NCBI RefSeq assembly: GCF_011440395.1
Contig: NZ_JAAOIX010000005.1
Span: 124,001-188,000 of the forward strand
DNA: 64,000 nt
Source: Pseudomaricurvus alcaniphilus
GTDB taxonomy: Bacteria; Pseudomonadota; Gammaproteobacteria; Pseudomonadales; Cellvibrionaceae
Reading direction: 5' to 3'
A model generated the notes under the pieces. The model was not told the DNA's origin, made no database searches, and worked only from the letters and a program-made list of their open reading frames with translations. The stretch's first letter is position 1; each line of letters opens with the position of its first letter. The translations under genes and the position numbers were made by a program. Positions 7,467 through 17,190 of the stretch are shown here, in pieces.

Positions 7467-9659
7467 ATGAAAAACCCTACACAGAAAACAATTCGGCCGG
7501 GCCGGATCACCCCGATCGCCGCGGCACTGGCACTGGCACTGTCTCCGGCAATCACCACTGCCGCGGTGCTGGAAGAGGTGGTGGTCACCGCTAACAAGCG
7601 CGAACAGAATATGCAGGACGTGGGAATTTCGGTCAGCGCCTTCAGTGGCGAACAGATGGATGCCCTGGGTGCGACCAACACCACCGATATCATCCAGCAG
7701 GTGCCAGGGCTACAACTGCAGTCCTTTACCCCGGCTTTTACCGCATTTAATTTGCGCGGTATTTCCCAGAACAACTTCCAGGATGTGCTGGAAGCCCCGG
7801 TAGCCGTCTACGTCAATGACGCCTATGTGGGCAGCATGAACGCCATCAACGGCCAACTGTTTGATGTGGAGCGGGTCGAAGTATTGCGCGGTCCCCAGGG
7901 CACCCTGTTCGGACGCAACGCCACCGGCGGCCTGATCCACTACGTCACCAAAAACGCCAACGAAGACGAGCTCAACGGCTATGTGAAAACATCCATTGCC
8001 GAGTTCAACAAGTACAGCCTCGAAGGCGCCATCGGCGGAGCTCTCTCCGACAAGGCCCGCGGCCGAATCGCCGCGCGCTGGGAAAAATCCGACGGTTATG
8101 TAGAAAACGAAGTGGGCGCCCGGGACTCCCAGGGAGCTGACGGTTACGCGCTGCGTGCTGCGCTGCAGTTTGATGTAAGCGATGATGTGACCGCCGACAT
8201 CATTGCCGCCTACTCCAAAGACGATGATGTGCCCACCGGCACCTATGTCGTACAGGCCGCCTTCGCCGACTCCATCGGCCTCGGTGTCAACGACCCCTCA
8301 GTTCCCGATGCCCCGGCCAACAAGGATTTTTCCGATGGCGGCTATTACGATCGTGACTCCAGCAGTGTCACCGCCAAGGTAGTCTGGGCCATCGACGACA
8401 GCCTGGAATTCACCTCCATTACCAACACCCTGGCGCTGGACAAGTTTTACCTGGAAGACGCTGACGGCTCGCCCACTGCAGTGACCGGTGCCTTCTTTGA
8501 GTTTTCCACCGCCGCCGATTACAGCCAATGGTCGCAGGAATTCAGGCTCTCCGGTGAAGGCGATAATTTTCGCTGGCAAACCGGTCTGTATTACCTCGAC
8601 ATCGAGGGCGACTACCAGACCATCGTTGATGAAAACCTGTTTGGCCCTGTGCCCAACAAGGCGATCACGACTACGCAACTGAATTCGAGCAACTGGTCTG
8701 TGTTCGGCCAGGGCGAGTTGGACCTGAACGACAGCCTGACCCTGATTGCCGGTTTACGCTGGTCCCAGGACGACAAGGACATCTCCATCCTCACCACCGA
8801 TGACACCAGCAACCCGGATTTTAGCGACGACGGTCTGCCGCCAGTGGTGCAACCGCAGGATATCTCCGGCGTCAACACCATCGATTACGGTGACTACGCC
8901 GCGCGCTTGCAGCTCAACTACACCACCGAGGCGGGGCTGTTTTTTGCCGCCTATAATCGCGGCATCAAGGGCGGCAACTGGTCTCCGGGGCGCGCCATAC
9001 AGATTGAAAACTTCCGCCACGACGAGGAAGTACTGCACTCCTACGAACTGGGTACCAAGCTGACCCTGCTGAACGGCCTGGCGCGCCTCAACGCCACGGT
9101 CTTCTACTACGACTACCAGGATTACCAGCAGTTCTCACTGCTGGATGCGACCCCCCAGGTGGTCAACCGGGATGCCACCAACCGCGGCGGGGAGGTCGAA
9201 CTGTTCCTCACTCCTGGCGACCACTGGGATATCGTCCTCGGCGTGTCGGTTATTGATTCGGAAGTTGACAGTGCCCCCACCGCCTTCCCTGGTGTTGAGC
9301 ACTTCAATGTCGAATTCCCCAATGCCCCGGATGTCAGCTTTAATACCCTGGTCCGCTACGGCTGGGAGGTAGCCGGCGGTGAGGTTGCCTTGCAATTCGA
9401 CGGCGTCTATACCGGCGAGCAGTTCCTTGAAGGCACCAACAACCCCGCCTCCAAAGAGGACAGCTACTTTGTCGGCAACGCCAGCGTCAGCTATACCTCC
9501 AACGAAGGTGGCTGGAAAGTAGCGGCCTGGTTGAAGAACTTTACCGATGAAGAGTATCGCCTCTACCACCTCGACCTGGCGGTGGTTGGCTTTACCCAGG
9601 AAGTGTACGCACCACCGCGTTGGGCCGGTGTCACCTTCAGCTACAACTTCGGTGATTGA
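7467..9659 (+). CDS. TonB-dependent outer-membrane receptor
   Basis: This 730-aa TonB-dependent receptor would import a scarce substrate across the outer membrane. A signal peptide (hydrophobic AAALALALSPAITTAA) is followed by a TonB box EEVVVTANKREQ. The plug domain carries NLRGISQNNFQ and VERVEVLRGPQGTLFGRNATGG, typical of the family. The C-terminal half is a predicted 22-strand barrel ending in the aromatic-terminated VTFSYNFGD. It follows the sulfatase by 260 bp and precedes a thiolase. The family resembles receptors seen beside terpenoid, steroid or aromatic catabolic genes rather than classic siderophore receptors, but the ligand is not known. Confidence 0.93.
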   Translation: MKNPTQKTIRPGRITPIAAALALALSPAITTAAVLEEVVVTANKREQNMQDVGISVSAFSGEQMDALGATNTTDIIQQVPGLQLQSFTPAFTAFNLRGISQNNFQDVLEAPVAVYVNDAYVGSMNAINGQLFDVERVEVLRGPQGTLFGRNATGGLIHYVTKNANEDELNGYVKTSIAEFNKYSLEGAIGGALSDKARGRIAARWEKSDGYVENEVGARDSQGADGYALRAALQFDVSDDVTADIIAAYSKDDDVPTGTYVVQAAFADSIGLGVNDPSVPDAPANKDFSDGGYYDRDSSSVTAKVVWAIDDSLEFTSITNTLALDKFYLEDADGSPTAVTGAFFEFSTAADYSQWSQEFRLSGEGDNFRWQTGLYYLDIEGDYQTIVDENLFGPVPNKAITTTQLNSSNWSVFGQGELDLNDSLTLIAGLRWSQDDKDISILTTDDTSNPDFSDDGLPPVVQPQDISGVNTIDYGDYAARLQLNYTTEAGLFFAAYNRGIKGGNWSPGRAIQIENFRHDEEVLHSYELGTKLTLLNGLARLNATVFYYDYQDYQQFSLLDATPQVVNRDATNRGGEVELFLTPGDHWDIVLGVSVIDSEVDSAPTAFPGVEHFNVEFPNAPDVSFNTLVRYGWEVAGGEVALQFDGVYTGEQFLEGTNNPASKEDSYFVGNASVSYTSNEGGWKVAAWLKNFTDEEYRLYHLDLAVVGFTQEVYAPPRWAGVTFSYNFGD

Positions 9660-9688
9660 TAGGGTGCGGATGCCCGCCACCTGAACCG

Positions 9689-9713
9689 GGTTGCCCGCGC
9701 CCTGCGGGCAACC
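9689..9713 (+). terminator. Hairpin after TonB receptor
   Basis: A perfect 10-bp inverted repeat (GGTTGCCCGC / GCGGGCAACC) with a 5-bp loop lies 30 bp after the receptor stop. It is followed by TGTCTCTTATT, a weak T-rich run. It is probably the transcription end of the sulfatase-receptor unit. Confidence 0.6.
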
Positions 9714-10148
9714 TGTCTCTTATTCGGCGCCGCTTGCCGGCGCAGTCGCAATGGCCAGCACCTGCTGTTCAATCAGCGCCGACCGCTACGACCCACGCAC
9801 TCCAGCCCAAGCCTGCCACTGATTGCACGCCAAACCTGCCACCCGTCTGTCACTGCCGCGCGTTACATCTATAAAAACGAACCCATTAAAATATTTTATC
9901 AATAATGAAATTATTTAAATTAGACAAATATAAGACTTTGCCGCAATCTGGGCAGATATTAGCAGGCAAACACTATCAGGCCTATATGCTTTACACCGCA
10001 CTTGACGGTGTCCGGCAGCCAGTAGCTGATCGTATGGAGATGCCGTTATAACCGGATCAAAATGACAAAAAGTAGCGTTTATGTCGAGTCACTAACGGAC
10101 AAGCAGCTACACCAGGCGTTAATTCGCTCACCTTACCAGGAGCTCACT
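9714..10148 (+). other. Intergenic leader of the thiolase gene
   Basis: No gene is evident. The second half (about 9880-9950) is strongly AT-rich and presumably contains the thiolase promoter. A ribosome site AGGAG sits at about 10138, before the ATG at 10149. An upstream in-frame ATG at 10062 would add 29 residues not expected for a thiolase. Confidence 0.4.
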
Positions 10149-11333
10149 ATGAATCCGCAAGATATCGTAATTGTCGGCGCTTGCCGCACAGCCATCGGCA
10201 ACTTCGGTGGCAGTCTGTCCAATATTCCCGCCAGCCAATTGGGCGCAACAGTGATCAGTGGATTACTGCAACGCACCGGGGTCGCCCCGGACCAGATCGA
10301 TGAAGTGATTATGGGCCAGGTGCTCACCGCCGGTGTCGGCCAAAACCCGGCACGCCAGGCCAGCATCGCCGCCGGCCTGCCCCACAGTGTACCGGCCATG
10401 ACCATCAACAAGGTCTGTGGCAGCGGCCTGAAAGCGGTGCACCTGGCTGCCCAGGCGATTCGCTGCGGCGATGCCGACATTATTATCGCCGGTGGCCAGG
10501 AAAACATGAGCCTGGCTCCCCACGTGTTGCCCAAGTCTCGCACGGGCCATAACATGGGTGACTGGGCCCTGAAGGACACCATGATCGAAGACGGACTGTG
10601 GGATGCCTTCAACCAATACCATATGGGCGTCACCGCGGAAAATATCGCCGAAAAATTCAAGTTTGACCGCCAGGCCCAGGACGAATTCGCCGCCGCCTCG
10701 CAGCAAAGAGCCGCAGCCGCACAGCAAGCCAATAAATTCGCCGACGAAATTGTGCCCGTGAGCATTCCCCAGCGCAAAGCCGAGCCCATTGTTTTCGATA
10801 CCGATGAGTACCCGCGCCACAGCACTACGGTGGCGAGTCTCGGTAAATTGCGCCCCGTCTTTGCCAAAGACGGCTCTGTGACCGCCGGTAACGCCTCGGG
10901 CATCAACGACGGTGCGGCAGCGGTTATGGTCACCACTTTCGCCAAAGCCCAGGAACTGGGGTTGACCCCGCTGGCTAAAATTGCCTCCTACGCCAACGCC
11001 GGGGTCGACCCCAAAATCATGGGCACGGGCCCTATTCCTGCCTCGCGACGCGCCCTGGAAAAAGCCCAGTGGACCGTGGCAGACCTGGACCTGATTGAAT
11101 CCAACGAGGCCTTTGCCGTGCAGGCCATGTCGGTCAACAGCGAGATGGGCTGGGATACCGACAAGGTAAACGTCAACGGCGGCTCCATTGCCATAGGCCA
11201 TCCGATCGGTGCCTCCGGTACTCGCGTGCTGGTTACACTGCTGCATGAAATGCAGCGTCGTGACGCGAAGAAAGGGCTGGCCACCCTCTGCATTGGTGGC
11301 GGTCTGGGTGTGGCACTCACCCTGGAACGCTAG
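10149..11333 (+). CDS. Acetyl-CoA acetyltransferase / thiolase
   Basis: This 394-aa thiolase catalyses reversible Claisen condensation or cleavage of acyl-CoA. The nucleophilic Cys90 lies in [12 protein letters not shown], the second catalytic block is NEAFAVQAM, the His motif is [11 protein letters not shown], and the C-terminal Cys block is [16 protein letters not shown]. Full length and the AtoB/PhaA-like pattern suggest acetoacetyl-CoA thiolase, but longer-chain or ring-cleavage 3-ketoacyl-CoA substrates are possible given the catabolic setting. The start has a strong AGGAG site. A clear rho-independent terminator follows. Confidence 0.95.
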   Translation: MNPQDIVIVGACRTAIGNFGGSLSNIPASQLGATVISGLLQRTGVAPDQIDEVIMGQVLTAGVGQNPARQASIAAGLPHSVPAMTINKVCGSGLKAVHLAAQAIRCGDADIIIAGGQENMSLAPHVLPKSRTGHNMGDWALKDTMIEDGLWDAFNQYHMGVTAENIAEKFKFDRQAQDEFAAASQQRAAAAQQANKFADEIVPVSIPQRKAEPIVFDTDEYPRHSTTVASLGKLRPVFAKDGSVTAGNASGINDGAAAVMVTTFAKAQELGLTPLAKIASYANAGVDPKIMGTGPIPASRRALEKAQWTVADLDLIESNEAFAVQAMSVNSEMGWDTDKVNVNGGSIAIGHPIGASGTRVLVTLLHEMQRRDAKKGLATLCIGGGLGVALTLER

Positions 11334-11394
11334 CCGGTAAAAACCAGACATACATCCGCTTGCGGGAGCCTGGCATATTGGCTCGCGCCTTTAC

Positions 11395-11416
11395 AGGCCC
11401 CTCGGGGCCTTTTTTG
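11395..11416 (+). terminator. Rho-independent terminator of thiolase
   Basis: AGGCCCC-tc-GGGGCCT is followed directly by a run of T. A second imperfect stem (GAGCC / GGCTC at 11366-11384) stands just before it. Confidence 0.85.
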
Positions 11417-11661
11417 TGCGCCGCAGAGTTGCTCCTCGCTGAAACGGATCCCGCCCAAAAAAGAGAGCGCAACACAAGCCGACCGACGCTTCAATGTGGC
11501 CCGGCAACGGCTGCGCGAAAGTCAGATAAATACCAGCAACAATGATTGCCGCATACGTTAGCGTGGCGGCAACAGCAGGATGGAGGTATTCGCCAGCGGC
11601 AGAAATGTTCTGTGAGGGTTGAGGCCAAAGTCAATCCAGCGTCCGTATGACATGCGCCAAA
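11417..11661. other. Intergenic, no gene seen
   Basis: This lies between two convergent genes (thiolase on plus, IclR-type on minus). I see no coding signal, repeat or RNA gene in it. Confidence 0.5.
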
Positions 11662-12471
11662 TCACTCGTGAATGGAAGCCATTAATCCTGCGCGAAAATC
11701 GTGCAGCAACTTGACAATTGTTGCCTTCGACTTGATAAAGCGAATGGTGGGCACCGGCACCGAAACAGCAAAGATACGCCCCAAAGAATCGTGAAACGCC
11801 GTCCCTATGGCACAGATGCCTTCTGTATTCTCCTCGTTATCCACGGCGATATGGCTCGTGCGGATCTCATTAATTTCCTGCAACAGGGTGCCCATGCTGG
11901 TAATGGTGCTGGGCGTTTCCCTGACGAGCTTGCCGTCAAACAGTTTTTTAATTTCCACGTCATCCAGCAGGGACAGCGCGGCTTTGCCGCTGGCGGAACT
12001 GTAGGCGAAGTAACTCTCCCCGACGGCCGAGATGGCACTTAAACGGCGACTGCCGGCAATCTGGTCGACAAATACCATCTTCTCACCACGCCACATGGAA
12101 AGATCCACCGTTTCACCGGTACTCTGCGCCAGTGCTTCCAGATGGGGCCGCACGTGGGTGGCAAAATCAAAACTGGTATTGGCCGCCATTCTCAGAATCG
12201 CAGGCCCCAGCTTTACCCGGGCATTAGGGGTCGCGCCAATTAAAAAATTCTCTTTGGCCAGGGCGTAGACAATGCGCTGCACTGTTGAGCGTGGCAAATT
12301 GACCCGTTTGGCGATCTGCCCCAAACTCAAACCTTCCTTTTCACTCTCCAGCACTCGCAAAATAGAGGCGGCTCGCGCAATCACCTGAATTCCAGCGCCA
12401 CTCCTGCCACTCTCTGCACCCGTTTTACTTTTTCCGGCGTTTTCCGTTTTTGCTTGTAGAGTCTCAGGCAT
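11662..12471 (-). CDS. IclR-family transcriptional regulator
   Basis: This 269-aa regulator starts MPETLQAKTENAGKSK. The winged helix-turn-helix is at about residues 30-90 (VIARAASILRVLESEKEGLS, LGQIAKRVNLPRSTVQRIVY). The C-terminal effector domain shows the typical VDLSMWRGEKMVFVDQIAGS and AVSVPVPTIRF pattern. Such proteins bind a small aromatic or carboxylic metabolite. It is divergent from the RND efflux genes, with a 17-bp palindrome 43 bp upstream of its start. A GTG 78 bases further upstream could give a longer form but is not needed for the family. Confidence 0.92.
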   Translation of the reverse strand: MPETLQAKTENAGKSKTGAESGRSGAGIQVIARAASILRVLESEKEGLSLGQIAKRVNLPRSTVQRIVYALAKENFLIGATPNARVKLGPAILRMAANTSFDFATHVRPHLEALAQSTGETVDLSMWRGEKMVFVDQIAGSRRLSAISAVGESYFAYSSASGKAALSLLDDVEIKKLFDGKLVRETPSTITSMGTLLQEINEIRTSHIAVDNEENTEGICAIGTAFHDSLGRIFAVSVPVPTIRFIKSKATIVKLLHDFRAGLMASIHE

Positions 12472-12815
12472 GGTAGTGCACGGCCAATTGTTGTGAAATT
12501 TAATGGGCCAATGGTATTGCTCTGCAATACAAATAACAAGCACACACACAGCTCAAGCCGAAGGCTGTAGCAATCACTGCCTGTTCCTGTAGCGGTTCGA
12601 TACGCATTAATCGCCGATACAGCAGAAGGATCGCAGCCTGCAATTAGCACAAGTTCTGCCACTGGACTGACCGGTATTTGGCACCGGGTGTTAGTTGACA
12701 TACTGTCGCCCTGCTCCGGCGCGGAACTTGCTTCCCAACAGGTGATCTAACGCCCGGATTTGTGTATTGTCACCCCCGATCCGATTCACCTCTTCTGACG
12801 CGTAAAAGGACTTCC
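12472..12815. promoter_or_regulatory. Divergent promoter region, iclR-type / RND efflux
   Basis: No gene is seen. The region separates the IclR-type regulator (minus) from the efflux adaptor (plus) and contains the palindrome at 12514-12530 and two GGCCAAT words on the minus strand nearby. Promoter elements for the efflux side were not identified with confidence. Confidence 0.45.
12514..12530. promoter_or_regulatory. 17-bp palindrome, candidate IclR-type operator
   Basis: GTATTGC-tct-GCAATAC is a perfect inverted repeat (7-bp arms, 3-bp centre), 43 bp upstream of the regulator start codon. The size and position fit an autoregulatory operator; binding is inferred. Confidence 0.5.
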
Positions 12816-13901
12816 ATGCAGCAGCTCCTTCTCCCCATATTTCTGGCTTTTGCCATACTCTTGCCCACCAGCGGCCACACCCAAACCGCCGCCGTGCCGG
12901 TCTTTGTCGCCCAGGTGAAAAGCAAGCACTTCGTCGATGAGATTGAGGCGCTGGGCACGCTGCAGGCCAACGAAAATGTTGAGCTCTCTTCCACGGTGAC
13001 CGAGCTGGTCACCAGGGTGGCTTTTGACGACGGTCAGCGGGTGAAAAAAGGTGCTGTGCTGGTAGAGATGGATGCCGCCGAAGAACTCGCGCTTAAAGCC
13101 GAGGAGCTGTCGCGCCTGCGGGAAGCCGAGCGGCAGATCAAACGGCTGGAGCCGCTGATCAGTCGCGGCTCGGCCGCGGTGGCGGAACTGGACGAACAGC
13201 GTTTGCAGCGGCAAACGTCACAGGCGCGCCTGCAGGCCATCGAGTCGCAGATTGGCAAGCGCCAAATCACTGCCCCCTTCGATGGCGTGCTGGGCCAACG
13301 CAATATCAGTGTTGGCGCCCTCGCCCAACCCGGTGCGCTCATCACCACCATCGATGACGACAGTGTCATGAAACTGGACTTTGCGGTGCCGGAGATATTC
13401 CTGGCAGCCCTTAAAAAAGGCGGGCAAGTGACCGCCAGGGCCAGCGCCTGGCCAGGCGAGGTATTTAGCGGCGCCATTGCCAGCATCAGCAGCCGCATCG
13501 ATCCAGCCACCCGCTCCCTGTCGGTGCGGGCGCTGCTCCCCAACCCCGACTACAAACTGCGGCCCGGGATGCTGATGCGGGTGCGCCTGCAGAACAACCC
13601 CCGCCAGGCGCTGGTTATACCGGAAGAAGCGCTGATTAACCGGGGCCATGAAACGGCCGTTATGGTGATTGTGAGCGCCGACGGCACCACCAGGGTGCAA
13701 AAAACCGCCGTGGAACTGGGCACCCGGCGCAAAGGTGAAATCGAAATAACCCGTGGCCTCACGGAAGGCATGCAAATTGTCACCCACGGCAGCTTGCGGG
13801 TCAGTTCCGGCGCCGAGGTAATCATCAAGGCCGAGGCCAACGCCGACGAAAGCCTGGCGCACATGCTGGGGCAGGCACCGGCCAGGGAGCCCGGGCAATG
13901 A
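12816..13901 (+). CDS. RND efflux periplasmic adaptor subunit
   Basis: This 361-aa membrane-fusion protein links an inner-membrane RND pump to an outer-membrane channel. It has a signal-like N-terminus (MQQLLLPIFLAFAILLP), a lipoyl half-motif (ELVTRVAFDDGQRVKKGAVL), a coiled-coil hairpin (about residues 85-145), the second lipoyl half (RQITAPFDGVLGQRNISVG) and a beta-barrel/MP domain. There is no lipobox Cys. The ATG at 12816 has AAAGGA upstream. Its last 4 bp overlap the pump gene (ATGA), so the two are translationally coupled. No outer-membrane channel gene is nearby; a TolC-type protein must be encoded elsewhere. Confidence 0.93.
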   Translation: MQQLLLPIFLAFAILLPTSGHTQTAAVPVFVAQVKSKHFVDEIEALGTLQANENVELSSTVTELVTRVAFDDGQRVKKGAVLVEMDAAEELALKAEELSRLREAERQIKRLEPLISRGSAAVAELDEQRLQRQTSQARLQAIESQIGKRQITAPFDGVLGQRNISVGALAQPGALITTIDDDSVMKLDFAVPEIFLAALKKGGQVTARASAWPGEVFSGAIASISSRIDPATRSLSVRALLPNPDYKLRPGMLMRVRLQNNPRQALVIPEEALINRGHETAVMVIVSADGTTRVQKTAVELGTRRKGEIEITRGLTEGMQIVTHGSLRVSSGAEVIIKAEANADESLAHMLGQAPAREPGQ

Positions 13902-16900
13902 TCCTGTCCGATGTTTCGATCAAACGACCGGTCTTTGCCAGCGTCCTCTCCATCCTGCTGGTGGCCTTTGGCCTGGTGTCCTATGAGCGCCTGTCTCTAC
14001 GCGAATACCCGGATATCGACCCGCCCATTGTCACGGTCGAGGTCGACTACCCCGGCGCGCCGGCCAATACCGTAGAAACCCGGATTACCGAACTGGTGGA
14101 GGAGCGCATTGCCGGGATTGAAGGCATTGAGTTTATCGAGTCCGCCTCCCGGGATGGCCGCTCCTCGGTGACCATCCAGTTTTCCATCAATCGCAATATC
14201 GACGCCGCCGCCAACGATGTGCGCGACCGGGTAGCCAGCCTGATCGACAACCTGCCGGAAGAGGCCGACCCGCCCCAGGTACAGAAAGTCGACAGCAATG
14301 ACGACGTCATTATCTGGCGCAACCTGACCAGTGACAATATGACGGTACCGGAGCTGACCGATTACGCCGAGCGCTTTTTGGTGGACCAGTACTCCACCCT
14401 CGACGGCGTAGCGCGGATTCGCATCGGCGGCGGCCTCAGCTACGCCATGCGCATCTGGCTCGACCGCCAGGAGATGGCCGCCCGCGGCTTGAGTGTGAGC
14501 GATGTGGAACAGGCCCTGCGCGCCGAAAACGTGGAGCTGCCGGCCGGCACGCTGGAGTCCGAGGAGCGGCTGTTTCGCGCCCGGGTGGATCGCAATTTCA
14601 AACAGCCACAGGATTTTGCCAGCCTGGTCCTCGCCGAAGGGGACAACGGCTACCTGGTTCGCCTCGGCGATATCGCCCGGGTGGAGTTGGGTGTGGTGGA
14701 AAATCGCACGTTTTTCCGCGGCAACGAAGTGCCCATGGTGGGCATTGGCGTTATCCGCCAGTCCACCGCCAACACCATTGATGTGGCCCGCTCGGTCATC
14801 GAGTTGACGGAGCGGTTGAACAAAAGCTTGCCCGAGGGCATGAAGATCGAGGAGAGTTACAACGCCGCAGTGTTTATCGAGGCGTCCATTCACGAGGTTT
14901 ATGCGACCCTGTTTATTGCCATCGGCTGCGTGATCTTCGTTATCTTCCTGTTCCTCGGCAGTGCCCGCGCCATGCTGATTCCCGCGGTGACCGTGCCCAT
15001 TTCCCTGACCGCGACCTTTATCGTCATGCACGCCTTCGGCTTTTCGGTCAACATCCTGACTCTGCTGGCGCTGGTGCTGGCCATCGGGCTGGTGGTGGAC
15101 GATGCCATTGTAATGCTGGAAAACATTGTCCGGCGCATGCAGGAATACGGCGAAACACCGCTGATCGCCGCCTACCGCGGCGCCAAGCAAGTGGGCTTCG
15201 CGGTTATCGCCACCACCCTGGTACTGATCGCCGTGTTCGTGCCCATCACCTTCCTCGAAGGCGACCTCGGCCGTTTGTTTACCGAGTTCGCGATTACCAT
15301 CGCCGCCGCGGTGAGCTTCTCGTCGCTGGTGGCGCTGACCCTGTGCCCGATGCTGGCTTCTAAAATTCTGCTACCGCCCCGAAGGACGCCGGGGTCAGTG
15401 GGCTTGGTCGAACGGGTGGACCAGGGTATTGGTCTGCTGCGCGGCTGGTACATGCTGCTCTTGGGCAAGGCGTTGCGCCGGCCGGCCATTGTGGCGCTGG
15501 TGTTCACCCTGTTGATCGCCGCGACCGCACTGATCTACCCCCGTGTCGCCCAGGAGTTTAGCCCCTACGAAGACCGCGGCGCGTTTTTCGTTGCGATTGA
15601 CGGCCCGGAAGGGGCGAGCTTTGCCTATATGGAAGAATATATGACCGAGGTCGAACGGCGCCTGATGAAGTATGTGGAAAGCGGCGAGATCAAGCGCCTG
15701 CTGGTGCGCGCGCCAAGGGCCTTCGGCAACATTGAAAACTTCAGCAGCGGCTTTGTCATCGCCATTATGAACGACTGGGCGGATCGCCGCCCGGCCGCTG
15801 AAGTCATGACTGCAATCCGTAACGACCTGGCCGAGTTGCCGGGCATCAAGGCATCTCCAATTATGCGCCAGGGGCTGGGTGGTGGCGCCGGCAAACCGGT
15901 GCAGTTTGTCCTCGGCGGCTCCAGCTACGAAGAACTGGCCGAATGGCGCGACCTGCTGCTGGCCAAGGTAGAAGCGGACAATCCGGGACTGCTGGGACTG
16001 GACAGCAACTACAAGGAAACCCGGCCGCAAATTGATTTTGTGGTGGACTATGATCGCGCCGCCGATCTCGGTGTCACCATAACCGAAATCGGTCGCACCC
16101 TGGAAACCATGATGGGCGGCCGCAACGTCACCACCTTCCTCAGCAAGGGCGAGGAGTACGATGTCATCGTCGAAGGGGAGCGAGCAGCACAGCACTCATT
16201 TTCCGACGTCAGCAATATCCATGTGCGTTCGGAGCGCACCGGGCAACTGATACCCATATCCAACCTGGTCAGCATCAAAGAGTATGGCGCGGCGGAAACG
16301 CTTTCCCGCTACAACCGCATTCGCGCCATTACCCTGGAGGCCAACCTCGCAGACGATTACCGCCTCGGTGATGCACTGGCCTACCTGGAACAATTGGTGC
16401 GCGACAACCTGCCAGCGGAGGCAGTGATCGACTACAAGGGCACCAGCCGTGATTTTGTCAACGCCGGCAGCTCCATTGTGTTTGTATTTCTGCTGGGCTT
16501 GCTGGTCGTGTTCCTGGTACTGGCGGCGCAGTTTGAGAGCTATATTCACCCCTTTATCATCATGCTGACGGTGCCACTGGCCATGGGTGGTGGACTGTTT
16601 GGACTCTATATCACCGGCAACTCCCTGAATATCTATTCCCAGATCGGGCTGATTATGCTGGTGGGCCTGGCGGCCAAGAACGGTATTTTAATCGTTGAGT
16701 TTGCCAATCAGTTGCGCGATCAGGGTAAGTCCTTCGACGAGGCCCTGCAGGAAGCCTCGGCCACCCGCTTCCGGCCGATTCTTATGACCGGGCTGACCAC
16801 CATCGCCGGCAGCATCCCGCTGGTACTGGCCAGCGGCGCCGGCGCGGAAACCCGGGTCGTGATCGGCATCGTGGTTTTGGCCGGAGTAATCGCGGCCACC

Positions 16901-17020
16901 GCTTTTACCCTGCTGATCGTGCCGGTCGCCTACAGCCTGATTGCCCGTAAAACCGGTTCTCCCGGGGATGTGGCCCGTAGAATTGCGCTGCAAGAGCAGC
17001 AGCAATCGCTGCAGACGTGA
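13898..17020 (+). CDS. RND efflux pump, inner-membrane permease (HAE1 type)
   Basis: This 1040-aa proton-driven RND transporter has the AcrB fold: an N-terminal IKRPVFASVLSILLVAFGLV helix, two large periplasmic loops and 12 expected membrane helices. The proton-relay pair Asp401-Asp402 is present in helix 4 (ALVLAIGLVVDDAIVMLENI). The second half shows GLAAKNGILIVEFANQLRDQ and RFRPILMTGLTTIAGSIPLV, the usual duplicated signatures. The substrate is not predictable; HAE1 pumps expel hydrophobic or amphiphilic compounds. It is coupled to the adaptor and divergent from an IclR-type regulator, so induction by a metabolite is plausible. Confidence 0.95.
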   Translation: MILSDVSIKRPVFASVLSILLVAFGLVSYERLSLREYPDIDPPIVTVEVDYPGAPANTVETRITELVEERIAGIEGIEFIESASRDGRSSVTIQFSINRNIDAAANDVRDRVASLIDNLPEEADPPQVQKVDSNDDVIIWRNLTSDNMTVPELTDYAERFLVDQYSTLDGVARIRIGGGLSYAMRIWLDRQEMAARGLSVSDVEQALRAENVELPAGTLESEERLFRARVDRNFKQPQDFASLVLAEGDNGYLVRLGDIARVELGVVENRTFFRGNEVPMVGIGVIRQSTANTIDVARSVIELTERLNKSLPEGMKIEESYNAAVFIEASIHEVYATLFIAIGCVIFVIFLFLGSARAMLIPAVTVPISLTATFIVMHAFGFSVNILTLLALVLAIGLVVDDAIVMLENIVRRMQEYGETPLIAAYRGAKQVGFAVIATTLVLIAVFVPITFLEGDLGRLFTEFAITIAAAVSFSSLVALTLCPMLASKILLPPRRTPGSVGLVERVDQGIGLLRGWYMLLLGKALRRPAIVALVFTLLIAATALIYPRVAQEFSPYEDRGAFFVAIDGPEGASFAYMEEYMTEVERRLMKYVESGEIKRLLVRAPRAFGNIENFSSGFVIAIMNDWADRRPAAEVMTAIRNDLAELPGIKASPIMRQGLGGGAGKPVQFVLGGSSYEELAEWRDLLLAKVEADNPGLLGLDSNYKETRPQIDFVVDYDRAADLGVTITEIGRTLETMMGGRNVTTFLSKGEEYDVIVEGERAAQHSFSDVSNIHVRSERTGQLIPISNLVSIKEYGAAETLSRYNRIRAITLEANLADDYRLGDALAYLEQLVRDNLPAEAVIDYKGTSRDFVNAGSSIVFVFLLGLLVVFLVLAAQFESYIHPFIIMLTVPLAMGGGLFGLYITGNSLNIYSQIGLIMLVGLAAKNGILIVEFANQLRDQGKSFDEALQEASATRFRPILMTGLTTIAGSIPLVLASGAGAETRVVIGIVVLAGVIAATAFTLLIVPVAYSLIARKTGSPGDVARRIALQEQQQSLQT

Positions 17021-17190
17021 AGCAAGGCAGCCGGAACAATGCGCCAGCCCGGGTGGCCGTAACGCAGTGCAGGTACGCTGCACGACCACCCACCCCCCTT
17101 TGCCCACATGCGGCAATGAGCTAATATTTTAGCGCTGCAGTAACCGTCACCCAAGGCTACAGGTCTTCACAGACAGCAAGGAGCAATCGA

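Noticed and set aside
10062-10148. An N-terminal extension of the thiolase
   Set aside because: The ATG at 10149 has AGGAG upstream and matches the family start; the extra residues do not.
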